In this document: piece by piece, positions 49,860 to 58,555 of the stretch
Numbering within the stretch: position 1 is the stretch's first letter
How the letters are laid out: every line of letters starts with the position of its first letter
Source: Candidatus Poribacteria bacterium
GTDB taxonomy: Bacteria > Poribacteria > WGA-4E > WGA-3G
Assembly: GCA_958295815.1 (NCBI GenBank)
Contig: OY282374.1
Location: 764,856 to 828,855, forward strand
Length of the DNA: 64,000 nucleotides
Direction: 5' to 3'
Made by a program: the position numbers and the translations under genes
Notes under the pieces: model-generated
The model's input: only the letters and a program-made list of their open reading frames with translations
Told to the model about the DNA's origin: nothing
Database searches by the model: none

Positions 49860-51194
49860 CTACTGTTCAGATAAAAAGTCTTCTGCAGCGATACCGCGAT
49901 AAGCATAGTCTAAGAGGTTAACAGGGTGTATCGCTCGCATCGGCAATTTATGTTTCTGGATACCGAGTTGAATCTGAAGCAGACAGCCCGGATTGCCAGT
50001 GGCAACAATATCGGCGTCGGTTTCTGCGATATGTGCCATTTTGCGTTCCAGTATTTCTTGTGAAAGTTCCGGCTGTGTGATGTTATAGATTCCCGCGCTG
50101 CCACAACACCATTCGGATTCTGTTAACTCAATCAACTCAAGTCCGGGTATCGCTTGGAGAACCTTGCGGGGTTGTGCCTGAACGCTTTGTCCATGAAGGA
50201 GGTGGCACGGTTCATCGTATGTGACTCGCTTTTCGATTTTCCCTGTCGGCGGTATCATCTCAATTTCGGCTAAGAATTCGCTGATATCGCGCATCTTATG
50301 GCTGAAGTGTTCTGCTTTCTCGGCGTAAGTTTCATCGTTTTCTAAGAGTGCCTCGTATTCCTTAAGCGTCGCACCGCATCCCGCAGAATTGATGATAATC
50401 GCATCTAAATTCTCGTCCTCGAAAGCATCAATGTTCTGCTTGGCGAGAGCTGAAGCGACATCTCGCACGCCGTTGTGAAGGTGCAATGCCCCACAACAGG
50501 TCTGCTGACGTGGTGTCACGACTTCACATCCGTTTTTTGTTAAGACACGGATAGTTGCGACATTTGTCTCTGTAAAGACCTGATTCATGACGCATCCGGG
50601 TATAAATCCGACGCGGTAGCGAGTTTCACCTTCAGCGGGTGTAATGTCGCGTATCGTATATTTCAGTTGTGGCGGTGGAATTTTCGGAAGCAGCGATTCC
50701 ATCTGCCCGAGTTGTCCCATCAGTTTCAGGATACCCGTTTTCTGAACAAGCCACCGGATGCCAAGTCGTTGATAGAGCCACATCAACTCAAAAATTAGGT
50801 CCAGCCGTTCTTTATTAGGTAGAATTTGCTTGAAAACGAGGTGCGTCCAGAATCGATAGGCTGCTGACCGATGCGAGTTCTGCTCATAAATAGCGCGTGC
50901 TTGTTCAAGTAATTCTCCGAAATGAACACCAGACGGACAAGCAGTTTCACACGCACGGCAGTCCAAGCACCGATAAATGTATTCTGACCATTCCTCATTA
51001 AGCGGGGTGGCATCTTCATCTTTGAAGGCACTCCCCATGAGGTAGAGCCTGCCCCTTGGTGAATCTGTTTCTAAACCTAATTCTCGGTAAGTCGGACAGG
51101 TGGGTAGACAGAGTCCGCAATGCGTGCAAGCGTCCCACTTCTTCCAACTGAAGGAATCTGCGCCGATAAGCGATTGTGTTTGTTGATTGGACAT
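49860..51194 (-). CDS. glcF: Fe-S binding protein, glycolate oxidase GlcF-like
   Basis: A 444-residue iron-sulfur protein. Two ferredoxin-like CxxCxxCxxxCP motifs (CTHCGLCLPTCP near residue 18 and CLDCRACETACP near 75) bind 4Fe-4S clusters. Two cysteine-rich CCG domains follow (GFIPGCVMNQVF with QTCCGALHLHNG; YDEPCHLLHGQ with SEWCCGSAGIYN). This is the GlcF subunit layout of glycolate oxidase, which passes electrons from the FAD subunits GlcD/GlcE; those genes are not seen here, so partners such as a lactate-oxidase type complex are also possible. Confidence 0.88.
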   Translation of the reverse strand: MSNQQTQSLIGADSFSWKKWDACTHCGLCLPTCPTYRELGLETDSPRGRLYLMGSAFKDEDATPLNEEWSEYIYRCLDCRACETACPSGVHFGELLEQARAIYEQNSHRSAAYRFWTHLVFKQILPNKERLDLIFELMWLYQRLGIRWLVQKTGILKLMGQLGQMESLLPKIPPPQLKYTIRDITPAEGETRYRVGFIPGCVMNQVFTETNVATIRVLTKNGCEVVTPRQQTCCGALHLHNGVRDVASALAKQNIDAFEDENLDAIIINSAGCGATLKEYEALLENDETYAEKAEHFSHKMRDISEFLAEIEMIPPTGKIEKRVTYDEPCHLLHGQSVQAQPRKVLQAIPGLELIELTESEWCCGSAGIYNITQPELSQEILERKMAHIAETDADIVATGNPGCLLQIQLGIQKHKLPMRAIHPVNLLDYAYRGIAAEDFLSEQ

Positions 51195-51324
51195 ATAAAA
51201 TCTTTACTTCTTTTGGTGACCGCTTTTTCAATTCTGATAACTCGAATTAAAATTTTCCGGAGGTTTGAGTCTGGCATCCGGAGACTTGGTTTCGATGAAA
51301 ATCTCATAAACAGTTCGCATCGAT

Positions 51325-51453
51325 CTATACGCTTCTGATGATTTTCCTTCGTCTCGGTAGAACAAGCCCAAATAACAAGATACATCCAACAAACGTCATA
51401 ATGTGTACCGGATATGCCGCGATGAGTTCTATAACACCTTTAAGGTCATACAT
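51325..51453 (-). CDS. 42-residue single-TM peptide
   Basis: Encodes 42 residues. An N-terminal part (MYDLKGVIELIAAYPVHI) leads into one transmembrane helix (TFVGCILLFGLVL) and a basic PRRRKIIRSV end, which predicts a cytoplasmic C-terminus. GGAGG is placed 7 nt before the ATG, a strong site for so short an ORF. It sits between larE and the glcF-like gene, on their strand, with no overlap. No family is recognised. Confidence 0.55.
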   Translation of the reverse strand: MYDLKGVIELIAAYPVHIMTFVGCILLFGLVLPRRRKIIRSV

Positions 51454-51491
51454 TTTAGCACCTCCGATTTAGTCCGTTGTTTGCTATTTTA

Positions 51492-52331
51492 TTATATTAA
51501 GGACGTTGTAACCCCCTCATTAAGGCTTCCGGAACGATAGCCCTGCAAGTCAAGCGTGACATGGGCGTATCCAAGTGTTTTAAAGTGCACATTGATGTCG
51601 TGACGCACGGTTTTTGAGTGCATCCGCGAAATCTCTTCCGCTTCTAACTCAATTCGGGCAAGTTCACCGTGATGACGAACGCGAAACTGACGAATGCCTA
51701 AATCATAGAGAAATTGCTCAGCAGCATCTACCTGACGCAGCAATTCTCGTGTAATACGCATGCCGTATGGAAACCGCGAGGAAAGACAGGCGAAAGCAGG
51801 TTTATCCCATGTGGGAAGTTCCCACGCTTTTGAAATCTTGCGAATCTCTGCTTTCGTTAAATCGACATCAATCAAAGGAGCTTGAATACCCATCTTTTTC
51901 GCTGCATCCATTCCAGGACGATGGTCGCCGACATCATCAGGAATTGCACCGTAAACAATTGTTCCCACGTCGTATTTGTCCGCAATCGGACGGAGTTTAT
52001 CGAATAATTCCGTCTTGCAGAAGAAGCACCGATTCGTTGGGTTACTCGCATATCCTTCCAAGTCTAATTCGTCGGTGTTGACCGTCTCAAAGCGAATCCC
52101 AATTTGCTTGGCGATTTCGTGTGCTGCTTTCATTTCCCGGATCGGATAGGAATCAGAGATAGCGGTAACAGCAAGCGCGTTATCACCGAGTGCGTGTTGT
52201 GCAGCTTCTGCGAGAAATGTACTATCAACGCCACCTGAAAACGCAACGATGACCTTCTCATAAGCGCGTAGGCACGCGTAAAGTTGCTCAAGTTTCGTTT
52301 GTAAGATAGGCTCAAGTTTGTGTTTTGACAT
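51492..52331 (-). CDS. larE: LarE-type ATP-dependent sulfur transferase
   Basis: A 279-residue PP-loop ATPase of the LarE family, which inserts sulfur into the nickel-pincer nucleotide precursor used by lactate racemase. The PP-loop AFSGGVDSTFL is near the N-terminus. NRCFFCKTEL gives a CxxC pair and KPAFACLSSRFPYG a third Cys, so this looks like the three-cysteine type in which a 4Fe-4S cluster supplies sulfur, rather than the single sacrificial Cys type; that is inference. The ATG at 52331 is used. No larA, larB or larC is nearby, so a different pathway use is possible. Confidence 0.9.
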   Translation of the reverse strand: MSKHKLEPILQTKLEQLYACLRAYEKVIVAFSGGVDSTFLAEAAQHALGDNALAVTAISDSYPIREMKAAHEIAKQIGIRFETVNTDELDLEGYASNPTNRCFFCKTELFDKLRPIADKYDVGTIVYGAIPDDVGDHRPGMDAAKKMGIQAPLIDVDLTKAEIRKISKAWELPTWDKPAFACLSSRFPYGMRITRELLRQVDAAEQFLYDLGIRQFRVRHHGELARIELEAEEISRMHSKTVRHDINVHFKTLGYAHVTLDLQGYRSGSLNEGVTTSLI

Positions 52332-52410
52332 ATTTCTGAGTAGCAAGTTTCGGCGGACAAGTCACACCGAAGTAGCCTCCTTCTGTCGCACAGGCTGCAG
52401 GTTTTCAATG

Positions 52411-53010
52411 TTAAGAGGGGCGTTCGGCTTGTTGCAGTCTCTGCAACTCGTCGCTCAGTAGCCGCCGCTTTAACCCACTAATTCGATCAATAAAGAGTAC
52501 CCCGTTAAGGTGATCTATTTCATGTAGGAGAACACGTGCCAACAAGCCATCGGCTTCAATGTGGACGGGTTGACTCTCAATATCTAGCCCCTCAACTATA
52601 ATCCTTTCTGGACGCTTCACATCTGCTGTCACATCGGGGATGCTGAGACATCCTTCTTCCGCGACAATTTCTCCCTCGGAGTTCAGAATTTCGGGGTTAA
52701 ACAGCACCAATGGCTCGTATGCCTCGTCGTCATCTTCACCGATGTCAACAATGATGAGTCTCTTCAAAACACCAACTTGGGTTGCAGCGAGCCCAATACC
52801 GTTTCCTGTAGCCTCCAGCGTCATCAACATCTCTTTTGCGAGTTGACGCTCAGCATCCGTGATCTCAGCGACCGGTTCGGCTCTTTTGCGAAGGACCGTG
52901 TCGCCGTAATAACGCATCTGCAAAGGTGCTGTTTCACGCAGTACAACGTTATCTTCTCCGCCCATGTCCGAGGTTGCGGTGTTCTTAGGCTTTCTTCTAC
53001 GTTTAGGCAT
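52411..53010 (-). CDS. def: peptide deformylase
   Basis: A 199-residue peptide deformylase, which removes the formyl group from nascent proteins. All three motifs are present: GNGIGLAATQVGV, EEGCLSIPDV (metal Cys) and LLHEIDHLNGVLF (metal His pair). A basic, low-complexity N-terminal extension of about 30 residues (KRRRKPKNT and on) precedes the core, longer than in most bacterial Def proteins. AGGAGA lies before the ATG. Same strand as larE, 79 bp apart. Confidence 0.96.
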   Translation of the reverse strand: MPKRRRKPKNTATSDMGGEDNVVLRETAPLQMRYYGDTVLRKRAEPVAEITDAERQLAKEMLMTLEATGNGIGLAATQVGVLKRLIIVDIGEDDDEAYEPLVLFNPEILNSEGEIVAEEGCLSIPDVTADVKRPERIIVEGLDIESQPVHIEADGLLARVLLHEIDHLNGVLFIDRISGLKRRLLSDELQRLQQAERPS

Positions 53011-53101
53011 TTATCGGGAAGTTCTCCTAATATATCTTTGACAAAGACAACTCTTAATATGGTACTACTTATTGCAGATTCTGTCAAGCAAAAAGTTTTT
53101 C

Positions 53102-54640
53102 TTAAGGTGCCAGTATTAGATAGAGGTAGAAGCCTTCATCATCAACAATTGAACCTGTGAATTGGGTTAAGAAGGTGAGGTTATGCTCTGTAATCAGTTT
53201 AGAATCTAAAGCACGGTTCATGATAATTAGTATATCTTGAGACGTTTGGTTCCTTAGGATATTTGCCTCTTCAACAACCTGAACGTCCGGGATATCGACA
53301 TCAGGCATGCGGACATCGTCCCATCTGACGAAGGAGCCGAACCGACGACCGTGTACATAATAAATCTCATCTTTTTCAAGGTATCCGACGATGGTGCTAG
53401 CAGCGTAATCAATTTCGCCTATCATGGTCATATCTTGCATGTCTTTTTCACTGATATATTCAGCCACCTTTTTCCCATAAGAGAAGACGTGGCGGTCCTC
53501 CAGGGCAACTGCGGTCATACCGCCAAGAAAGTTGCAGATGAGGATAAACGTGAAAAAAGGAGAAAACAGGCGTTGTGGTAACCCATTAAGTCTTTTGAAT
53601 GGGAGGCTAATCTCCGAGCAATCTCTATGAATCCAGACGGTCATGAGAAATGTAATAAACAAGAATCCATGGTGACGCATACTGCCGTAATACTTTACAT
53701 AGAAAAATGCTAAAAGTCCAAATGTCGCCACGAGGTATATGAGGAGTGCTGTAGGGCGTTTAAGTAGCAGCAGTACGCTGCAAAATATCAGGAGACAACA
53801 GAACGGGATTTGGATAGATTGGAAAAAACCGTACGTTTCTAATTGGTGCTTATTCCAGAAATTAAGCGAGAACTCAGGAATAGGAAGATATGCATGAGAA
53901 ATGAGATGGATAACTTTGCTCAACTCCTCGGATTCATAAGCAAACCTCCATTCAACAGCAAAACCTGTATCTGAGGGTGGATTCAGTTGCAGAACCGATG
54001 TAATGATGCCGATGCTGATAAGGGCGAACCCAATCCAGATAGGTTTCTTATCTTCTATAGCCGCAATCTCCTGCGCCAGCGGCTTAGAAAACTGATTTCG
54101 ACAGAGATATTCGCAGCAGAGCGCGAATCCAATTGCCAAAGTAAGGATCAGCGCGTGAACACTCGTGTGCGCGAGCAGAAATAGCACACAACCGATCCAA
54201 ATAAAACGTCTGTAACGCTCCGTAAAAAGAATACAGAAAACAATGATTAGTAGCAACCCAAGACCATAGTTTCGCGCAAGAATACCGTATTCATACAGCA
54301 CGAAGTAGCCGAGACAAAAGAGGAATTTTTGGAAGCGATTGAAAGGGGCGTAGCGAGCGAATAGGTATACGGTGACACCGGTAATCAAGAGATGGAATAC
54401 CTGCATGATGACAGGCGAATGCGTAATACGCGTGAGCGGCATGAGACAGAGGTGCCACAAACCCGGATGCCCTTCATACTTGAGATGCGCAAAGAGTTCA
54501 AAGACTGAGGCACTATCACGGGCGAGGAGCCACGCCTGAATCTCATCACGCCACATCTCATGATGGATAGTAGTATAGCCACCTACCGCAAGGAAAAGGA
54601 ACGCTAAACCGAGTGCGTAGTGTGTTTCCTTGTTTCGCAT
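53102..54640 (-). CDS. GT-C-like integral membrane protein
   Basis: A 512-residue membrane protein with about ten or more TM helices. The first loop contains HHEMWRDEIQAWLLARDS, an acidic Asp-Glu motif placed as in GT-C glycosyltransferases and Dol-P-mannosyltransferase-like proteins. The C-terminal 120 residues are soluble and probably extracytoplasmic. It is plausibly a glycosyl transferase using a lipid-linked sugar, but no substrate or specific family is claimed. A vWA protein gene is 41 bp upstream on the same strand. Confidence 0.7.
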   Translation of the reverse strand: MRNKETHYALGLAFLFLAVGGYTTIHHEMWRDEIQAWLLARDSASVFELFAHLKYEGHPGLWHLCLMPLTRITHSPVIMQVFHLLITGVTVYLFARYAPFNRFQKFLFCLGYFVLYEYGILARNYGLGLLLIIVFCILFTERYRRFIWIGCVLFLLAHTSVHALILTLAIGFALCCEYLCRNQFSKPLAQEIAAIEDKKPIWIGFALISIGIITSVLQLNPPSDTGFAVEWRFAYESEELSKVIHLISHAYLPIPEFSLNFWNKHQLETYGFFQSIQIPFCCLLIFCSVLLLLKRPTALLIYLVATFGLLAFFYVKYYGSMRHHGFLFITFLMTVWIHRDCSEISLPFKRLNGLPQRLFSPFFTFILICNFLGGMTAVALEDRHVFSYGKKVAEYISEKDMQDMTMIGEIDYAASTIVGYLEKDEIYYVHGRRFGSFVRWDDVRMPDVDIPDVQVVEEANILRNQTSQDILIIMNRALDSKLITEHNLTFLTQFTGSIVDDEGFYLYLILAP

Positions 54641-54681
54641 TGTTAGTGCCGCGATCTTTGGATCGAGGGACTCCTATTATC

Positions 54682-55764
54682 TCATTGAATAGTGAGGCTT
54701 GAAATCGGCAGCCATAAGCCACCTGTGGTTTTGGCAATAAATTTCTGAAAAGGTTCGTCTCGTCCGATAACATCTACTTTAATTCTTGCTGTCTTCATCT
54801 TCATCATTACATCTATTGAGGAGTAAGCACCGCTCACGTACTCGTCTGTGACGAAAATGAAATGGATGTCAGCATCTCTTCGGAATGTTACTTCGTCAGC
54901 GGCGCGGATAAGGGCATCCAAACCGTTCTCATCTCCTCGGAATTTAAGTTGTGCGAGAACTTTTTTTACCTGAGCAGTTGAGCGGGTTTGCGGGATCACT
55001 TCAAAGTCCAATCCGAGAAGACTATATCCGGTACCTGCTCGGAAGGCAACAACCCCGATCGTGAAGTCGATACCTGCGCTCTCAAACAGATCGGTCATAC
55101 TGGTGAGATGTTCTCGCACGGCGTCAACGTCGTTTTTCATACTGCCACTACCGTCTATAACAAAGACGATGTCAACGAGATTTGTGCGTTTGTTCGCGAC
55201 AATGTGTTTAGCGATCTTGTTTAACGCCAGATCGGGAAGTGTTAACCCGCCAATGTCCGAGTTAGGTGGCCCATTTGTCCCTGTCATAAATCCACCAGTA
55301 TGTCTAGTAGGCTTGCCACCACTACCGAGGATGCCTGAACCTAAGCCAATACCTTTTCCCCTGCCGTTGCCAGAGACTGGTTTGGCTTGCAGACCTGTAC
55401 CATGAGTATATTCCTCTGAGTGGGTCTCCGCAGAAAGTTCTGGTGTTTGCAATTCCAGAGGGACATCTTGAGGCGATACTGATGTTATAGGTCGCTGGAG
55501 TGACGGCGTGTTGACTTTTAGAGCTTGAGTCTGTCGCATGCTCTGAGGCTTCACTGTTGGTTTTAGGGGTATTTGGGAAGGTCTTTTCAGCGGAAGGCGG
55601 GGTGTCCGCAAATGAATTTTTGCGATGTCAAACGCTGTGCCTGTTTCAATGTACCGGTCGGGTTTTTGACGATACAAGGCTCCAAGGGTCAAAAACAACA
55701 GGATATGAAGCCCAATAGAAATGAGAAGGGCATTTGGGATATTTTTCCTGATGACGACTTTCAT
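54682..55764 (-). CDS. membrane-anchored von Willebrand A domain protein
   Basis: A 360-residue protein. One N-terminal TM helix (ALLISIGLHILLFLTLGAL) is followed by a long Pro/Lys-rich linker with repeated polar and PQ motifs (to about residue 140), a Gly-rich stretch (GNGRGKGIGLGSGILGSGG), and a vWA domain with the MIDAS start FVIDGSGSMKND and later Thr and Asp positions (FVTDEYVSG). The anchor-plus-linker arrangement is reminiscent of TonB-like or batA-type proteins. The ATG at 55764 is used; a TTG 18 codons upstream looks unconserved. The function of the domain is metal-dependent protein binding in general. Confidence 0.82.
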   Translation of the reverse strand: MKVVIRKNIPNALLISIGLHILLFLTLGALYRQKPDRYIETGTAFDIAKIHLRTPRLPLKRPSQIPLKPTVKPQSMRQTQALKVNTPSLQRPITSVSPQDVPLELQTPELSAETHSEEYTHGTGLQAKPVSGNGRGKGIGLGSGILGSGGKPTRHTGGFMTGTNGPPNSDIGGLTLPDLALNKIAKHIVANKRTNLVDIVFVIDGSGSMKNDVDAVREHLTSMTDLFESAGIDFTIGVVAFRAGTGYSLLGLDFEVIPQTRSTAQVKKVLAQLKFRGDENGLDALIRAADEVTFRRDADIHFIFVTDEYVSGAYSSIDVMMKMKTARIKVDVIGRDEPFQKFIAKTTGGLWLPISSLTIQ

Positions 55765-55895
55765 TTTCAGTATTTTCAGTACTGTATGTTCATTGCAGTA
55801 ATGCTGATTTTTTTCCAAAGCCAGTAGTAATGGAAATTATTATAGCATTATCTATACGGTTATTACAAGCGGAGAACGAATTGTTTGGAAAAAGG

Positions 55896-55924
55896 TTGAC
55901 GAAAATGTCAAAATTTGGTATTCT
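55896..55924 (+). promoter_or_regulatory. promoter of the rhaM group
   Basis: TTGACG (55896-55901), 17-bp spacer, TATTCT (55919-55924). Predicted start near 55931, about 125 nt before the Nudix remnant. It is divergent from the vWA gene. Confidence 0.65.
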
Positions 55925-56055
55925 ATAAAGTAAGATCTACACAGAGTCGAAGTGTGGAAACATTTAGCGTGCCCGTCTGCAATAGTCGCAAAGTGCGAAT
56001 TTGCTTAGAATGTCTTGTGCTAACTTATCAGTCGGAGTGGGTTTTGGATTAGAAT

Positions 56056-56214
56056 ATGTTTTGTTATGATTACCCACGACCTGCTGTTACTGTTGATATT
56101 GCGATCTTCTCAGGCGAGACTCCAGACCTATTGTTGATTAAACGCAACGGTTTTCCGTCACTTGCATTTGATCACGCTGAGATAATCCGAAAGGCGTTGG
56201 AAAAACTGAAATGA
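56056..56214 (+). pseudogene. internally deleted Nudix hydrolase
   Basis: A 52-residue ORF whose first half (YDYPRPAVTVDIAIF then LLLIKR) is the N-terminus of a Nudix hydrolase and whose second half (PSLAFDHAEIIRKALEKL) is the usual C-terminal end. The Nudix box and everything between are missing, so it cannot hydrolyse nucleotides. The frame is intact, and its TGA overlaps the ATG of rhaM (ATGA), so translation of the remnant may still serve to couple rhaM. Confidence 0.75.
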
Positions 56215-56543
56215 AGCATTACGGTTTAACATTGAATCTCAAAAACGATCCAGCTGTGATTGAAGCATATAAAGAATATCACCGGGATGCTTGGCCAGAA
56301 GTACTTGATGGTCTGAAAGCTGTGGGTATCACGAAGATGAACATCTACCTCTTAGGATGCCGTCTGTTTATGGCGATGGAAACCGTTGATAATTTTGATA
56401 TAGACCGGGATTTTCCGCGATATCTTGAAGAAAACCCGAGATGCCAGGCTTGGGATGAATTGATGCGAACTTTCCAAGAACCGGTATCGGAAGCACAACC
56501 AGACGAATGGTGGGCACGTATGGAGCCTGTTTTTGAATTGTAA
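56211..56543 (+). CDS. rhaM: L-rhamnose mutarotase
   Basis: A 110-residue ferredoxin-like-fold mutarotase that interconverts the anomers of L-rhamnose. Family blocks: GLTLNLKNDPAVIEAYKEYH, WPEVLDGLKAVGI, MNIYLLGCRLFMAMET, CQAWDELM and the terminal PDEWWARMEPVFEL. It is coupled to the Nudix remnant by an ATGA overlap, and its TAA overlaps the start of the kinase gene. A sugar-catabolic role is likely, though no rhamnose isomerase or kinase of the classical set is seen nearby. Confidence 0.88.
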   Translation: MKHYGLTLNLKNDPAVIEAYKEYHRDAWPEVLDGLKAVGITKMNIYLLGCRLFMAMETVDNFDIDRDFPRYLEENPRCQAWDELMRTFQEPVSEAQPDEWWARMEPVFEL

Positions 56544-57400
56544 TGCTAAAAGGATATATTGCTTCGATGCCGGTAACGTTTTTATCAATTGGTCATTTTT
56601 GTTATGATGTCTCACCAAATGGTTATATTCTTGGAGGATCTGCCTCGTATTCGACACTAACTGCCCGAAACTTGGGGCATCGTGCTCGCGCTGTCACTGC
56701 TGTTGGCGCGAATTTTGACCGCCATAATCCTCTATTGGATGGTATAAAGACTGTTTATCGTAAATCTCCTGAAACGACGATTTTTGATAACCAATATGAT
56801 GAAAAGGGGCATAGACAGCAGTTTATCTTAGGTGCAGCGAGAGAACTAAACGGATCTGATGTGCCTGTTGAATGGCGGACGAGCGATATAGTCTATTTAT
56901 GTCCAATTGCAGATGAAGTTTCCGTGGATCTCGTTCACTGTTTCAGCGATGACACCTTAATAGGGGCTACGCCGCAGGGTTGGCTCCGGCAGTGGGACGC
57001 AGGTGGGAGAGTTGAGACGAAACGTTGGGAGACAGCCGAAGCTATCTTACCGCATATTGATGTGTTAATCCTGAGTGATGAAGATGTTCGTGCCTATCCA
57101 GACGAATTGGAAAAGTATATCCAATTAGCACCGATCGTTGTGCTAACACGAGGGGCAAAAGGCGCGACGCTTTTTCAAAGCGGAACACAACAGGAGTCCG
57201 TAGCTTATCCCGTGACAGAGGTTGATCCGACAGGGGCAGGAGATGTTTTCGCTACCTCCTTTTTAATCGATTATTATCAAAATCGTTCAGTAGAGGAGGC
57301 ACTAAACTTCGCACATTGTGTCGCTTCTTTTGCTGTTGAAGGAGTTGGCACAACTTGCATTCCAAAGTTGGAACAGGTCATGTTAAGATTAAAAATATAG
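56543..57400 (+). CDS. PfkB-family carbohydrate kinase
   Basis: A 285-residue ribokinase-like (PfkB) sugar or nucleoside kinase. The N-terminal region has GGSASYSTLTARNLG, and the diagnostic DPTGAGDVFATSFL motif near residue 230 contains the catalytic Asp. It is somewhat shorter than typical family members (about 300) and lacks the usual lid insertion, so its substrate cannot be named. The first ATG overlaps the rhaM stop by one base (TAATG); a second in-frame ATG eight codons in (MPVTFLSIGHF) is a possible alternative. Confidence 0.88.
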   Translation: MLKGYIASMPVTFLSIGHFCYDVSPNGYILGGSASYSTLTARNLGHRARAVTAVGANFDRHNPLLDGIKTVYRKSPETTIFDNQYDEKGHRQQFILGAARELNGSDVPVEWRTSDIVYLCPIADEVSVDLVHCFSDDTLIGATPQGWLRQWDAGGRVETKRWETAEAILPHIDVLILSDEDVRAYPDELEKYIQLAPIVVLTRGAKGATLFQSGTQQESVAYPVTEVDPTGAGDVFATSFLIDYYQNRSVEEALNFAHCVASFAVEGVGTTCIPKLEQVMLRLKI

Positions 57401-57609
57401 CGTTTTATGTAAGAAAAACATGAACGCTGTATTAGGATTTAGCGGGAACTAACACGGTATATCACACTTATCACAATTTTGATAACAGATAAATTCTACC
57501 GTTTCCGTTTTTTGAACGAGTTTATCTTTAAAAAAAGTAAAAAAATAAAGTGTCGCTATTGTAAAATTTTCCTATACTATGGATCGCAACTATAACTAAA
57601 GAGAAAATT

Positions 57610-58485
57610 ATGGGTATCCATTACGATTTTGTCGCGTACAGCAGTAGGACATCAGCAACCAGTTGGACTATCGGGATGAAAGCCATTCAGGGAGAAGTAC
57701 CGCTGGATATTGTCATACCTGATGAACAGGCGTCTTCTGACCCTGAAAATCCAGAGGTAGTTGGTGTTTTAACAGCAGAGGGTTTAGAGCGAGAAAGCAC
57801 CGATGGTTTGGAGCTTTATCGCTATCTCCGGCGTTTGAATCCCAAGAAGAATGAAGCATTCAATTACAACGAGGTAGTTATTCGGAATATCCATAGCCGT
57901 CTGACCGCGCTGCGGGTTAATCAAGAACTCCGAGTGCAAATTACGTATACGGAGCGGAAAGAGCCGTATGCGCGATTTTCATATCAGATTAAGTTGTTGG
58001 GTACTTTTGACAAGTCAGACGTTGACACTGATGATAATGCTGATGATGATGTACAGCTTGAAATTACGTCACTGCAGCCTGAAAACAACCGTCAGCATCC
58101 ACAGGAGCAGAGAAGTAGTGGAGGGACAAGTCAACCGAATCAACCGGTGTATAAAACGACCAGTACGCTGGAGAAATTAATCACTTTTACACAAAATCTC
58201 CAAAAAGAATTAGATCAAACCCAGAAACAACTCGGGATCGTGATCAACAAGGTTCAGCAATTGGAGGATGATCGACAACAGTTCCGTGACCTACATAACA
58301 TGATCGAGGAGATTCTCGACCGAATCAGTCGATTAGAAAATTTGGATACCCGAATTCAGTATCTTGAAGCCGATCGACATCAACTCCAGGATCTTCAACA
58401 AACTTTGCGAAAGTTTCTCGTAGCATTGAACCAGCAGACAAGAGTGTCCCTACAAGAACATGACGATAATGCCATGGCTGAGTGA
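57610..58485 (+). CDS. coiled-coil hypothetical protein
   Basis: A 291-residue protein that I do not recognise. Residues 1-140 are a beta-rich domain (MGIHYDFVAYSSRTSATSW and LRVQITYTERKEPYARFSYQI). An acidic then Gln/Pro-rich linker (about 138-180) leads into a long coiled coil (about 185-280) with heptad-like leucines in KLITFTQNLQKELDQTQKQL and ILDRISRLENLDTRIQYLE. It could be a structural or oligomerising protein. A -10-like TATACT lies about 30 bp upstream. Nothing in its neighbours explains its role. Confidence 0.6.
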   Translation: MGIHYDFVAYSSRTSATSWTIGMKAIQGEVPLDIVIPDEQASSDPENPEVVGVLTAEGLERESTDGLELYRYLRRLNPKKNEAFNYNEVVIRNIHSRLTALRVNQELRVQITYTERKEPYARFSYQIKLLGTFDKSDVDTDDNADDDVQLEITSLQPENNRQHPQEQRSSGGTSQPNQPVYKTTSTLEKLITFTQNLQKELDQTQKQLGIVINKVQQLEDDRQQFRDLHNMIEEILDRISRLENLDTRIQYLEADRHQLQDLQQTLRKFLVALNQQTRVSLQEHDDNAMAE

Positions 58486-58555
58486 ACGGGGACTTGTGAA
58501 AAGTCTTAACAGATGATTTTGCCCGGTCCTGAGATGAAAAAAGGAGAGTTCCGTT

